Positions 17,027-24,537 of a stretch of DNA of 64,000 nt are shown here, one piece after another. Source of the DNA: Paenibacillus phytorum (lineage in GTDB: Bacteria; Bacillota; Bacilli; Paenibacillales; NBRC-103111); assembly GCF_013141715.1 (NCBI RefSeq), contig NZ_WHOA01000141.1, positions 1-64,000 on the forward strand, given 5' to 3'. The notes beneath the pieces were generated by a model that saw only the letters and a list, made by a program, of their open reading frames with translations, was not told the origin of the DNA and searched no databases. The translations under genes and the position numbers were made by a program. Each line of letters opens with the position of its first letter. Positions within the stretch are counted from its first letter, which is position 1.

Positions 17027-18140
17027 CTGGGTCTTGGTTGTCTTACTATTGAGTCTCACCGGTTGTGTCGAACAAAATCGCATTGAGAAATTAGGCATGT
17101 CTGATATTGTTGCTTTGGACTCCGTGTATGAAGAGAATGGAAAACCTTCTGAAACGGACGTGTCTATAGCTATCGCCATTCCAAAAGCTGGGACTGTAGC
17201 CAACCAGCAATCAGACATTCTGCAAACCATTGCTGAATCCCCTAAAGATGGGCGGACCAAATTGTCCCGCAAAATTAACAAAATCCTTGTTTCAGGGCAA
17301 TTGATAAGTATGCTGTTCGGGAAAGACTTGGCTAAACATGGGATTTGGAATGAACTTGACTCCTATCGCCGCGATTATACCGTTGGAGAAAAGCTGAAAA
17401 TTGTCATCGTTAACGGCAGTGCTGTAGACATGTTGACCCATAAATATGCACAAATACAATCCATTGGGAGTTACATTGATCAGTTATTAACTCAAGAGGC
17501 CAAAATCCATGAGGTTCCTGACGTATCTCTCTACAGTTTCGTACGCGATTATTATGACGATGGTACCGATCCAATCGCTCCTATGCTTATTGTGAAAGGT
17601 GATAATGTTGAAATCGACGGGATTGCCCTTTTCAAAAATGATCGTTATATTGGCAAGATCCGTACAGAACAAATCGTAAAGTTTGCTATTCTTAAAAAAA
17701 GCCTAAAAATGGGTGAGATCGATATTACATTCAAGGATCGTTCATCTGGACGGAAAGAAATTGCGATTATTAGTTCAATCGCAAGCAAAAGAGAAGTCAT
17801 TGTTAACAAACAGGGGCGTGCAAGCACCGTCCCTCAAGTCGTTATCCGTATTCGCTTAAGTGGCAATATATTGGAATATTCAGGGAAATCAACATTCAAA
17901 AAAGCGGAAGAACAAAAAAATTTAGATCAGGATTTGTCTGAAGCCATTCGCGAACTATTACAAGGGATAGTTAGCCATGTGCAGCGCAGCGGTGGGGATA
18001 ACTTGGGTATTGGCACTTACGTCCGAAATAGTATGAGCTATGAGGAATGGAACAATTTGAATTGGAAATCCGTTTATCCCCGTGCCGAAATCCGTGTAGA
18101 AGTCGATACCACAATTCGTGACTACGGTATGATTCGATAG
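17019..18140 (+). CDS. Spore germination receptor C subunit, Ger(x)C lipoprotein
   Basis: A 373-aa lipoprotein with the lipobox LTGC (Cys at residue 16), which anchors it on the outer face of the spore inner membrane. The family pattern includes VNGSAVDMLTHK and the C-terminal VYPRAEIRVEVDTTIRDYG ending. It overlaps the B-subunit gene by 8 bp and completes the three-gene receptor. No fourth (D) subunit gene follows. Confidence 0.93.
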   Translation: MRNWVLVVLLLSLTGCVEQNRIEKLGMSDIVALDSVYEENGKPSETDVSIAIAIPKAGTVANQQSDILQTIAESPKDGRTKLSRKINKILVSGQLISMLFGKDLAKHGIWNELDSYRRDYTVGEKLKIVIVNGSAVDMLTHKYAQIQSIGSYIDQLLTQEAKIHEVPDVSLYSFVRDYYDDGTDPIAPMLIVKGDNVEIDGIALFKNDRYIGKIRTEQIVKFAILKKSLKMGEIDITFKDRSSGRKEIAIISSIASKREVIVNKQGRASTVPQVVIRIRLSGNILEYSGKSTFKKAEEQKNLDQDLSEAIRELLQGIVSHVQRSGGDNLGIGTYVRNSMSYEEWNNLNWKSVYPRAEIRVEVDTTIRDYGMIR

Positions 18141-18257
18141 TTTTTCACCTTGAAAGCTGTGATGTGAACTGTTCCAGACTCTTTAATCGTTAAAGTTCCT
18201 GTGTTAGAATCAGAGGAATGGCTTAACGAGACAAGGAGCCCGGAGGAGAAAAGACCA

Positions 18258-18476
18258 ATGAACAAGACACTATCAACGGATATGGAATTATTCGCAGCTG
18301 CGCTATCTCAAGTTAGGGTAGCCGTCATTCAACATACAGCAGATGATATCCCTGTCTTCATTGCTGCAGGCGTGATAGAAAAGTATACAACTCATTCCGT
18401 AAAGATTGGCGCAACAAGTTATTTGCGGGATGAAAGCGAGTTCCGCATTGATGAGCGTTCAAGCCGTCAACCTTAA
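18258..18476 (+). CDS. Small hypothetical protein
   Basis: A 72-aa protein starting at ATG behind GGAGGAG. The longer frame from 18201 has no ribosome-binding site. It has two strand-like segments (VRVAVIQHTADDIPVFIAAG and YTTHSVKIGAT) and a charged C-terminus. Its stop overlaps the convergent next gene by 4 bp. I do not recognise the family. It may read through from the ger operon or use its own promoter in the 117-bp gap. Confidence 0.6.
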   Translation: MNKTLSTDMELFAAALSQVRVAVIQHTADDIPVFIAAGVIEKYTTHSVKIGATSYLRDESEFRIDERSSRQP

Positions 18477-18967
18477 TAAAAGGTCACTTCACAATAGGAA
18501 CCTAGGGGAATCAATTCTTGCAAATAATCGTACATGGCCCTTTTTTCCTTATCATGGAGCAATCTAATGGCATGAAAATCAAAATGGATGATACTATCTG
18601 CTGCTTGATATCTGTTAAATGTTAAACGACCATACGGAAATAACCGGTTTATTGCTTCTAGAATGCCATATTGATTCAAATTTCTTCGCATCGCTGTTTG
18701 GATGATAGCTGCCGGCAATTCTTGCAGTTGTGGAACTTTATCGGGTTGAACCGCGTTATATGCCTTTACTTGAAAGTTGACATAGGGATATAAGTAACCG
18801 CTCGCATAATGTTGTACGCTTTGAACATCTTTCTCGGGTAAATACAAATCTCCATTCCAAGCGTAGATCGTCGCTTTATGCTTTTCAGGCGTATGAATTC
18901 TTATATATCTTAAATGAGGAAAACGATTTCTCACCAGTTGCTCGGACAATAAACGAGTTCCCACCAT
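18473..18967 (-). CDS. Hypothetical protein
   Basis: A 164-aa soluble, Tyr-rich basic protein. ATG at 18967 follows GAAGAGG, and a GTG two codons earlier is less well placed. It contains a mixed alpha/beta pattern with the segments GDLYLPEKDV and LFPYGRLTFNRY. No signal peptide or known motif is visible. It is convergent with the small plus-strand gene and lies downstream of the catalase terminator. Confidence 0.7.
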   Translation of the reverse strand: MVGTRLLSEQLVRNRFPHLRYIRIHTPEKHKATIYAWNGDLYLPEKDVQSVQHYASGYLYPYVNFQVKAYNAVQPDKVPQLQELPAAIIQTAMRRNLNQYGILEAINRLFPYGRLTFNRYQAADSIIHFDFHAIRLLHDKEKRAMYDYLQELIPLGSYCEVTFY

Positions 18968-19014
18968 GATCACCTCTTCGGGTTATGCCTTGCTCCCCTA
19001 TAGCATATGCCATA

Positions 19015-19057
19015 GAAAAAAGACAGCTATCCTTTTGTGGCGAAAAGGTAGCTGCCT
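19015..19057 (-). terminator. Catalase terminator
   Basis: On the minus strand a GGCAGCTA/TAGCTGTC stem extended by CTTTT/AAAAG pairing is followed by six T. It lies 15 bp past the catalase stop. Confidence 0.85.
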
Positions 19058-19071
19058 CTCACTATTTCACT

Positions 19072-20523
19072 TCATTCCGGTATGGATAACCCAAGACCCT
19101 CTGCCACGCGGATCCCATATTCGGGATCTGCCTTATAGAAATGACCAATCTGTCTGAGCTTAATTTCATCCGACTCAACAGGTTTCATTGCACCAACAAT
19201 CGTTTGAACAAGACGAGTTCGTTCCTCTTCACTTAACAAGCGATATAAATCACCTGGTTGCGTGTAATGATCATGATGATCATAGGCAACACTGTCCGCC
19301 GACCCAGACACCTCGTAGGGTGCCGGTTTATCTACGGGCGTTTCCGTTGGTCCGCCAAGGCTGTTTGGCTCGTAATAAACGGAACCCCCACCATTGTTAT
19401 CCGCACGCATCTGACCATCTCGCTGATAGTTATTTACTTCACTCCGCGGACGATTAATTGGTAAAGTCTGATGATTAGCCCCTACCCGATACCGATGTGC
19501 ATCCCCATAAGCAAACAATCGACCTTGCAGCATTTTATCTGGTGAAACATCGATTCCTGGTACGAGTGTCCCTGGCGAGAATGTGGCTTGTTCTACCTCA
19601 GCAAAATAATTTTCCGGATTGCGATCCAGCACCATACGCCCAACTTCAATTAAAGGGTAATCTTTCTGTGACCAAACTTTCGTGACATCAAAAGGATCAA
19701 AACGGTACGTATTTGCATCTTCCAGCGGCATGATCTGTACGCATAGCTTCCAAGCAGGGAAATCTCCTTTATCAATCGCATTAAACAAGTCCTCTGTATG
19801 ATAATCTGGATTGTCAGCCGCAAGTTGCGCAGCAACATTTGGAGCTAAGTTCTGAACGCCTTGTTCGGTTTTAAAATGATACTTCACCCACACGCCTTCA
19901 CCCTCGGCATTGACCCATTTAAACGTGTGACTACCAAATCCATGCATATGTCTCAGCGTTGCGGGAATACCGCGGTCTGTCATCAGTATCGTCACTTGAT
20001 GCAAAGATTCAGGAGATAATGACCAGAAATCCCAGACAGCATTTGGATTTTTCAAGTGAGTTTGGGGGTGTCTTTTCTGAGTATGAATAAAATCTGGGAA
20101 TTTAATCGCGTCGCGAATGAAAAATACCGGTGTATTATTGCCGACCAAGTCATAATTGCCTTCATCCGTATAAAATTTCACAGCGAATCCGCGCGGGTCC
20201 CGGACCGTGTCCGAAGAACCATTCTCACCCGCCACGGTCGAAAATCGAACGAACAACGGTGTACGCTTGCCAACCTCTGAGAACAAGCTCGCTTTCGTAT
20301 ACTTCGTCAAGTCTTGCGTGACTTCCAAATAGCCGTGCGCTCCAGCCCCTTTGGCATGAACGACTCGCTCAGGTACTCGCTCTCGATTAAAGTGTGCCAG
20401 TTTCTCTAAAAGGTGGACATCTTGAATCAACGTCGGCCCCCGTGAACCCGCCGTTATCGAGTTTTGGTTGTCCCCAACTGGAGCTCCCCAGCTGGTCGTA
20501 AGCTTGTTTTTTTCCGTACTCAT
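19072..20523 (-). CDS. katA: Heme catalase (KatA type)
   Basis: A 483-aa small-subunit monofunctional catalase that breaks down hydrogen peroxide. The catalytic His lies in RVVHAKGAGAHG near residue 55, the Asn in FFIRDAIKFPDF context near residue 130, and the heme-ligand Tyr in RLFAYGDAHRYR near residue 340. Length matches vegetative KatA. No PerR box (TTATAATnATTATAA) is visible upstream, but a cre-like palindrome is. It is monocistronic. Confidence 0.96.
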   Translation of the reverse strand: MSTEKNKLTTSWGAPVGDNQNSITAGSRGPTLIQDVHLLEKLAHFNRERVPERVVHAKGAGAHGYLEVTQDLTKYTKASLFSEVGKRTPLFVRFSTVAGENGSSDTVRDPRGFAVKFYTDEGNYDLVGNNTPVFFIRDAIKFPDFIHTQKRHPQTHLKNPNAVWDFWSLSPESLHQVTILMTDRGIPATLRHMHGFGSHTFKWVNAEGEGVWVKYHFKTEQGVQNLAPNVAAQLAADNPDYHTEDLFNAIDKGDFPAWKLCVQIMPLEDANTYRFDPFDVTKVWSQKDYPLIEVGRMVLDRNPENYFAEVEQATFSPGTLVPGIDVSPDKMLQGRLFAYGDAHRYRVGANHQTLPINRPRSEVNNYQRDGQMRADNNGGGSVYYEPNSLGGPTETPVDKPAPYEVSGSADSVAYDHHDHYTQPGDLYRLLSEEERTRLVQTIVGAMKPVESDEIKLRQIGHFYKADPEYGIRVAEGLGLSIPE

Positions 20524-20561
20524 CCAACAATCACCTCTTCAGTAAAATGTTAAAACTCTGC

Positions 20562-20575
20562 TCAAAGCGCTCTCA
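20562..20575. promoter_or_regulatory. cre-like palindrome upstream of katA
   Basis: TCAAAGCGCTCTCA matches the ideal cre TGAAAGCGCTTTCA at 12 of 14 positions and lies about 40-50 bp upstream of the katA start codon. This suggests possible CcpA control. It is weaker than the rpoN cre. Confidence 0.35.
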
Positions 20576-20694
20576 TCGCTTACAGGATTATGTATGTGAC
20601 AACCTTCCATTTCCCTAATTCATATGTATTCGAGAACCTGTCATGATATGATGCTGCGTCCATGTAAGCTCGGTTTTCGCGCTTTCTATCCAAA

Positions 20695-20750
20695 ACAAAA
20701 AAGCATCCCTCCCGGGATGCTCTCCTTCAATAGCTCATCATTCTGAGCTA
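20695..20750 (-). terminator. Terminator and second hairpin after the 3-hydroxyacid dehydrogenase gene
   Basis: GAGCATCCC/GGGATGCTT forms a stem followed by six T on the minus strand (20695-20722). A second 7-bp hairpin (TAGCTCA/TGAGCTA, 20731-20750) overlaps the stop codon. Confidence 0.85.
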
Positions 20751-21629
20751 CTTATTTATAATCTTAAACAACGCTTGAGTACCGCTGTCCTCTTCACCGC
20801 TCGCCGCTAGCTGCTCATAAAGGGATTTCGCCAGCGAAAGTCCAGGCAGCTCCACCTTCATTTCTTCGGCAGATTGAAGTGCGATCTTCATATCTTTGAT
20901 GAAGTGCTTCACATAAAAGCCAGGAGCAAAATTCCCAGCAATGATGCGCGGTGCCAGGTTACTTAAGGACCAGCTGCCCGCCGCGCCTGACTCAATACTT
21001 TTGAGCACAGTCGAAGGATCCAGTCCTGACTTCTTCGCATATACGAGCGCTTCAACAACTCCCATCATATTACTTGCAATTGCGATTTGGTTGCACATTT
21101 TCGTATGTTGGCCTGCACCCGCTTCTCCTTGATAGACGATGTTCGTGCCAATCTTCTCAAAAAGCGGTAGCATGGCATCAAAAGCTTCACGCGAGCCCCC
21201 AACCATAATCGAAAGTTTCGCTTCCTTAGCTCCAATATCTCCGCCTGAAACAGGAGCATCTAATGAATACACTTGACGCGCGAATGCTTTTTCATAAATT
21301 TGTTTGGCCAGCATTGGACTAGACGTTGTCATATCAATTACGTAGCTGCCCGGCTTAGTGTTAGCAAGAATGCCATTTTCGCCTAAATAAATCTCTTCAA
21401 CGTCATTAGGGAAGCCTACCATTGTAATAATAACATCACATTGCTGTGCTAATAGTCCTGGTGAATCCTGCCAATGAGCACCCTGATCCAACAGGTCCTG
21501 TGCCTTGGATTTCGTTCGATTATATATTTGTACCTCGTAGCCTGCTTGAATAAAATGGCCTGCCATACTTTTCCCCATGACACCTGTTCCTACTAAGCCT
21601 ACAATCGTTTGTGCCGGATTGATTACCAC
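20748..21629 (-). CDS. NAD(P)-dependent 3-hydroxyacid dehydrogenase-like protein
   Basis: About 293 aa, of the 3-hydroxyisobutyrate / tartronate semialdehyde reductase family. The Rossmann motif GLVGTGVMGKSMA is near residue 10, the substrate motif DAPVSGGDIGA near residue 118, and the catalytic Lys lies in GAGQHTKMCNQ near residue 170. GTG at 21629, eleven bases after GAGAGG, is the likely start; GTG at 21641 overlaps the ribosome-binding site. It is monocistronic. The substrate is unknown. Confidence 0.9.
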   Translation of the reverse strand: MVINPAQTIVGLVGTGVMGKSMAGHFIQAGYEVQIYNRTKSKAQDLLDQGAHWQDSPGLLAQQCDVIITMVGFPNDVEEIYLGENGILANTKPGSYVIDMTTSSPMLAKQIYEKAFARQVYSLDAPVSGGDIGAKEAKLSIMVGGSREAFDAMLPLFEKIGTNIVYQGEAGAGQHTKMCNQIAIASNMMGVVEALVYAKKSGLDPSTVLKSIESGAAGSWSLSNLAPRIIAGNFAPGFYVKHFIKDMKIALQSAEEMKVELPGLSLAKSLYEQLAASGEEDSGTQALFKIINK

Positions 21630-21754
21630 AATGAATGCCACCTCTCATTTTAACAGTAACTGATTTCGAATATGTTTCATTCTTAAGTTATCACCGTCTG
21701 TGCATCTGGTCAAACTGAGCTCATACCTTCATGTATAACGGGAGATAAATTACT

Positions 21755-21783
21755 TTGACAGACAGAGTATTTTATTTTATATT
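21755..21783 (+). promoter_or_regulatory. Strong vegetative promoter of the PadR operon
   Basis: A perfect -35 TTGACA (21755-21760), a 17-bp spacer and a -10 TATATT (21778-21783) lie just upstream of an AGGAGG ribosome-binding site. The AT-rich palindromic stretch around the -10 could be the PadR operator. Confidence 0.75.
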
Positions 21784-21804
21784 ATAATATAGGAGGTGAG
21801 GGTT

Positions 21805-22134
21805 ATAGTTGACTTGAAAATAACGTCCGATCTTATTCGAGGACACACCGACAGCATTATTCTCAAATTGTTAATTTCCGGAGATAAATATGGCTATGAA
21901 ATTTCAAAGCTGGTGCAAGTTACTTCAGGCGGGGAATATGAACTGAAGGAAGCAACCATGTACTCCAGCCTCAAGCGACTAGAACAGGAAGAAAGCATTA
22001 CCTCCTACTGGGGGGATGAAACACAAGGCGGCCGTAGGAAATACTATCGCATCAATGATAAAGGCAAAGAAGCTTTCAAGATCAACAAGTTAAACTGGGA
22101 ACATGCGAAGACCATTCTCGATTTGCTCATTTAG
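21805..22134 (+). CDS. PadR-family transcriptional regulator
   Basis: About 110 aa, a winged-helix PadR protein. The family opening (V)DLKITSDLIRGHTDSIILKLL is followed by GDKYGYEISK and the wing GGRRKYYRI. The start is unclear. GTG at 21796 lies inside the AGGAGG ribosome-binding site, and TTG at 21814 is 17 bases from it. ATA at 21805 has ideal 8-base spacing and keeps the conserved N-terminus. It is the first gene of an operon with a pentapeptide protein and an MFS exporter. PadR regulators usually repress their own operon until a drug-like ligand binds. Confidence 0.88.
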   Translation: MVDLKITSDLIRGHTDSIILKLLISGDKYGYEISKLVQVTSGGEYELKEATMYSSLKRLEQEESITSYWGDETQGGRRKYYRINDKGKEAFKINKLNWEHAKTILDLLI

Positions 22135-22150
22135 AAAGGCGGTATGAGGG

Positions 22151-22873
22151 ATGAAACCAAACCCAAGGCTCATTGCTTATTTGAATGAAATTTTTTCACA
22201 TTATGAAGATTTGAGACCCATTCAGGAATTAAAAGAAGAGCTTTTAACTGATTTGCAGGAAAGACTCCAAGATCTGCAAAAGGATGGCTTCGATGAAGAA
22301 GCTGCCTTTCAAAGGACGATCGCATCCATCGGCGAAATATCCGAGCTTATCGAAAGCATTCATGCAAACACCACGAAGCTCCAACAAATCATTGGCATTG
22401 ATTTCTCTATGCAGAATTTGCAAAAATCCGATCTGAAGGCCATCAAAGTCCATGATGGTAAGTTCAATTACAGCAACCTGCAAGATTCCGATTTCAGCCA
22501 TTCAGACTTAACCAATGCTTCCTTTAAGTGCAGCAACTTAGATCGGGTAAAGTTCGACGGTGCTAATTTGACGGGAACGAAGTTTTCTAAATCCAATCTT
22601 AGAGGTGTCAGCTTCAAGAATTGTACGTTAGACCTTATAGAGTTCCGTTCTTGCGATTTAACCGGTGTATGTATGGATAACCTACTCTTTACTGGAACTA
22701 CTTTTCATCATTCAAATCTAAAAGGAACCACGTTCCGAAATGCCACACTTCAAAGCTGTTCCTTCAAATCTGACATCAAGAAAACAATCTTTGATGGTGC
22801 CAAGATGGATAAAGTGACCTATGCTTTGTTAAAAGGGTTTAAAGCTAACTTAAGTCATGTAACTATCATTTAG
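22151..22873 (+). CDS. HAAS/DUF1700-like domain fused to pentapeptide repeats
   Basis: A 240-aa cytoplasmic protein. Residues 1-75 form a helical domain (YLNEIFSHYEDLRPIQELKEEL) like the domains found next to PadR regulators (HAAS/DUF1700, permease prefix). Residues about 90-225 are pentapeptide repeats of the A(D/N)LXX type, for example SDFSHSDLTNASFKCSNL, which form a right-handed beta-helix. There is no membrane segment, unlike usual PadR-linked proteins. Its position between PadR and an efflux pump suggests a drug or stress response. DNA mimicry, as in Qnr-type pentapeptide proteins, is only a possibility. Confidence 0.8.
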   Translation: MKPNPRLIAYLNEIFSHYEDLRPIQELKEELLTDLQERLQDLQKDGFDEEAAFQRTIASIGEISELIESIHANTTKLQQIIGIDFSMQNLQKSDLKAIKVHDGKFNYSNLQDSDFSHSDLTNASFKCSNLDRVKFDGANLTGTKFSKSNLRGVSFKNCTLDLIEFRSCDLTGVCMDNLLFTGTTFHHSNLKGTTFRNATLQSCSFKSDIKKTIFDGAKMDKVTYALLKGFKANLSHVTII

Positions 22874-22935
22874 TAGTAACTCTTCCTATAAAATAAATTA
22901 AATCGGATTCAGAGAAAGTGAGGAAAACAATCAAA

Positions 22936-24465
22936 ATGTCAGCGCAAAACAAAAACAAAGGGTTAGGCATTGTAATTGCCGGGCTATTGCTGGGTATCCT
23001 AATGGCCGCCATGGACAATACCATTGTAGCCACAGCCATGGGCACCATCATCGGTGAATTAGGCGGATTGGATAAATTCGTTTGGGTCACTTCGGCATAT
23101 ATGGTGGCGGAAATGGCCGGCATGCCGATATTCGGCAAACTTTCCGATATGTACGGACGCAAAAAGTTTTTCATCTTTGGTGTTATCGTGTTCATGCTTG
23201 GATCCATCCTATGTGGAACAGCAAGTTCGATTATAGAGCTCAGTGTTTATCGCGCTATTCAAGGTATCGGCGGCGGCGCCATGTTACCGGTTGCTTTCAC
23301 AATTATGTTTGATGCCGTTCCCGCAGAAAGCCGCGGTAAACTAGGTGGATTGTTCGGAGCCGTGTTCGGCATGTCCAGCATTTTCGGGCCACTTCTCGGC
23401 GCTTATATGACAGATTATGTGAACTGGAAATGGGTATTTTACATTAATCTCCCTCTTGGTTTAATCTCACTTATTTTTGTTGCTTTCTTTTATCGCGAAT
23501 CCGTTGAGCATTCTAAACAAAGAATCGATTGGTGGGGCGCTTTTACACTTGTTGGTGCCATCGTCTCCCTCATGTTCGCTCTTGAATTAGGCGGTAAGGA
23601 ATACGCTTGGGATTCAGCATTTATCTTTGGTTTATTCGCTCTGTTTGCGGTGTTAACAATCATCTTCGTCTTCGTTGAGCGTCGCGCTGCTGAACCTATT
23701 ATCTCATTTGCGATGTTCAAAAATCGTTTGTATGCATCAAGTAATGCCGTTGCCATTTTTAGCGGCGCAGCTTTTATCACAGCATCCGTCTATATCCCGA
23801 TTTTCATTCAAGGTGTATTAGGCGGGACCGCTACCAATTCTGGCTTAGTTCTTCTTCCTATGATGTTAGGCTCCGTTGTAACGGCAACAGGCGGCGGTTT
23901 TTTAATGAATAAAATGAGTTATCGAGCGATTATGATTCCAACGACCTTCCTGCTTATTGTCGGAACAGCTCTCTTGACGACATTATCGCCAGAATCCCCT
24001 CGTTGGCTTGTCACGATTTACATGATTATTATTGGACTTGGCATAGGAGCTTCCTTCTCTGTTTTAAGTAATGCTGCCATTCATCTGTTCGAGCCACGGC
24101 AGCGTGGTTCAGCATCTTCAACCCTGAACTTCCTCCGTTCCTTGGGGATGACGCTAGGTATCACCGTATTCGGAATTGTTCAAAGTCATGCTTTAACGCG
24201 AAAATTGACGGATGTTTTTGCAGGTCAAGGTCAAACGGGCGCTGCAATACCAACCGGAGACTCGCATACGCTGCTTGATCCCGCGAAACGAATGGAGATT
24301 CCTGCACCTGTTCTCGAGAAAATCACAACCGCATTATCGTCTTCCATCGTTCTCACCTTTGCTTGGACTATAATTCCTGCTGTTCTTGCCTTCGTTTGTG
24401 CCATCGCGATGAGCAAAGAAAAGCTGGATCCAACCCAAGAAACCGAAGCAGCTATATCACATTAA
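22936..24465 (+). CDS. MFS multidrug exporter, DHA2/EmrB-QacA family (14 TM)
   Basis: A 509-aa major facilitator protein with about fourteen hydrophobic segments. It has the DHA2 motif DNTIVATAMGTI near residue 25, motif A GKLSDMYGRKKFF near residue 70, and motif C GAVFGMSSIFGPLLGAYM. ATG at 22936 is used; GTG at 22918 is too close to the preceding sequence. It is the third gene of the PadR operon, so it is probably induced by its substrates. Relatives use the proton gradient to expel antibiotics and dyes. Confidence 0.93.
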   Translation: MSAQNKNKGLGIVIAGLLLGILMAAMDNTIVATAMGTIIGELGGLDKFVWVTSAYMVAEMAGMPIFGKLSDMYGRKKFFIFGVIVFMLGSILCGTASSIIELSVYRAIQGIGGGAMLPVAFTIMFDAVPAESRGKLGGLFGAVFGMSSIFGPLLGAYMTDYVNWKWVFYINLPLGLISLIFVAFFYRESVEHSKQRIDWWGAFTLVGAIVSLMFALELGGKEYAWDSAFIFGLFALFAVLTIIFVFVERRAAEPIISFAMFKNRLYASSNAVAIFSGAAFITASVYIPIFIQGVLGGTATNSGLVLLPMMLGSVVTATGGGFLMNKMSYRAIMIPTTFLLIVGTALLTTLSPESPRWLVTIYMIIIGLGIGASFSVLSNAAIHLFEPRQRGSASSTLNFLRSLGMTLGITVFGIVQSHALTRKLTDVFAGQGQTGAAIPTGDSHTLLDPAKRMEIPAPVLEKITTALSSSIVLTFAWTIIPAVLAFVCAIAMSKEKLDPTQETEAAISH

Positions 24466-24469
24466 GACA

Positions 24470-24521
24470 AAAAAAGTGCCACTCCAACTACAACAAACCT
24501 GTAGATGAAGTGGCACTTTTT
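24470..24521. terminator. Bidirectional terminator between the MFS gene and lacZ
   Basis: AAAAAGTGCCACT and AGTGGCACTTTTT arms give a 13-bp stem with T runs on both strands, and an inner CTAC/GTAG pair. It serves both convergent genes. Confidence 0.92.
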
Positions 24522-24537
24522 ATTTGAAGTGAATCAC

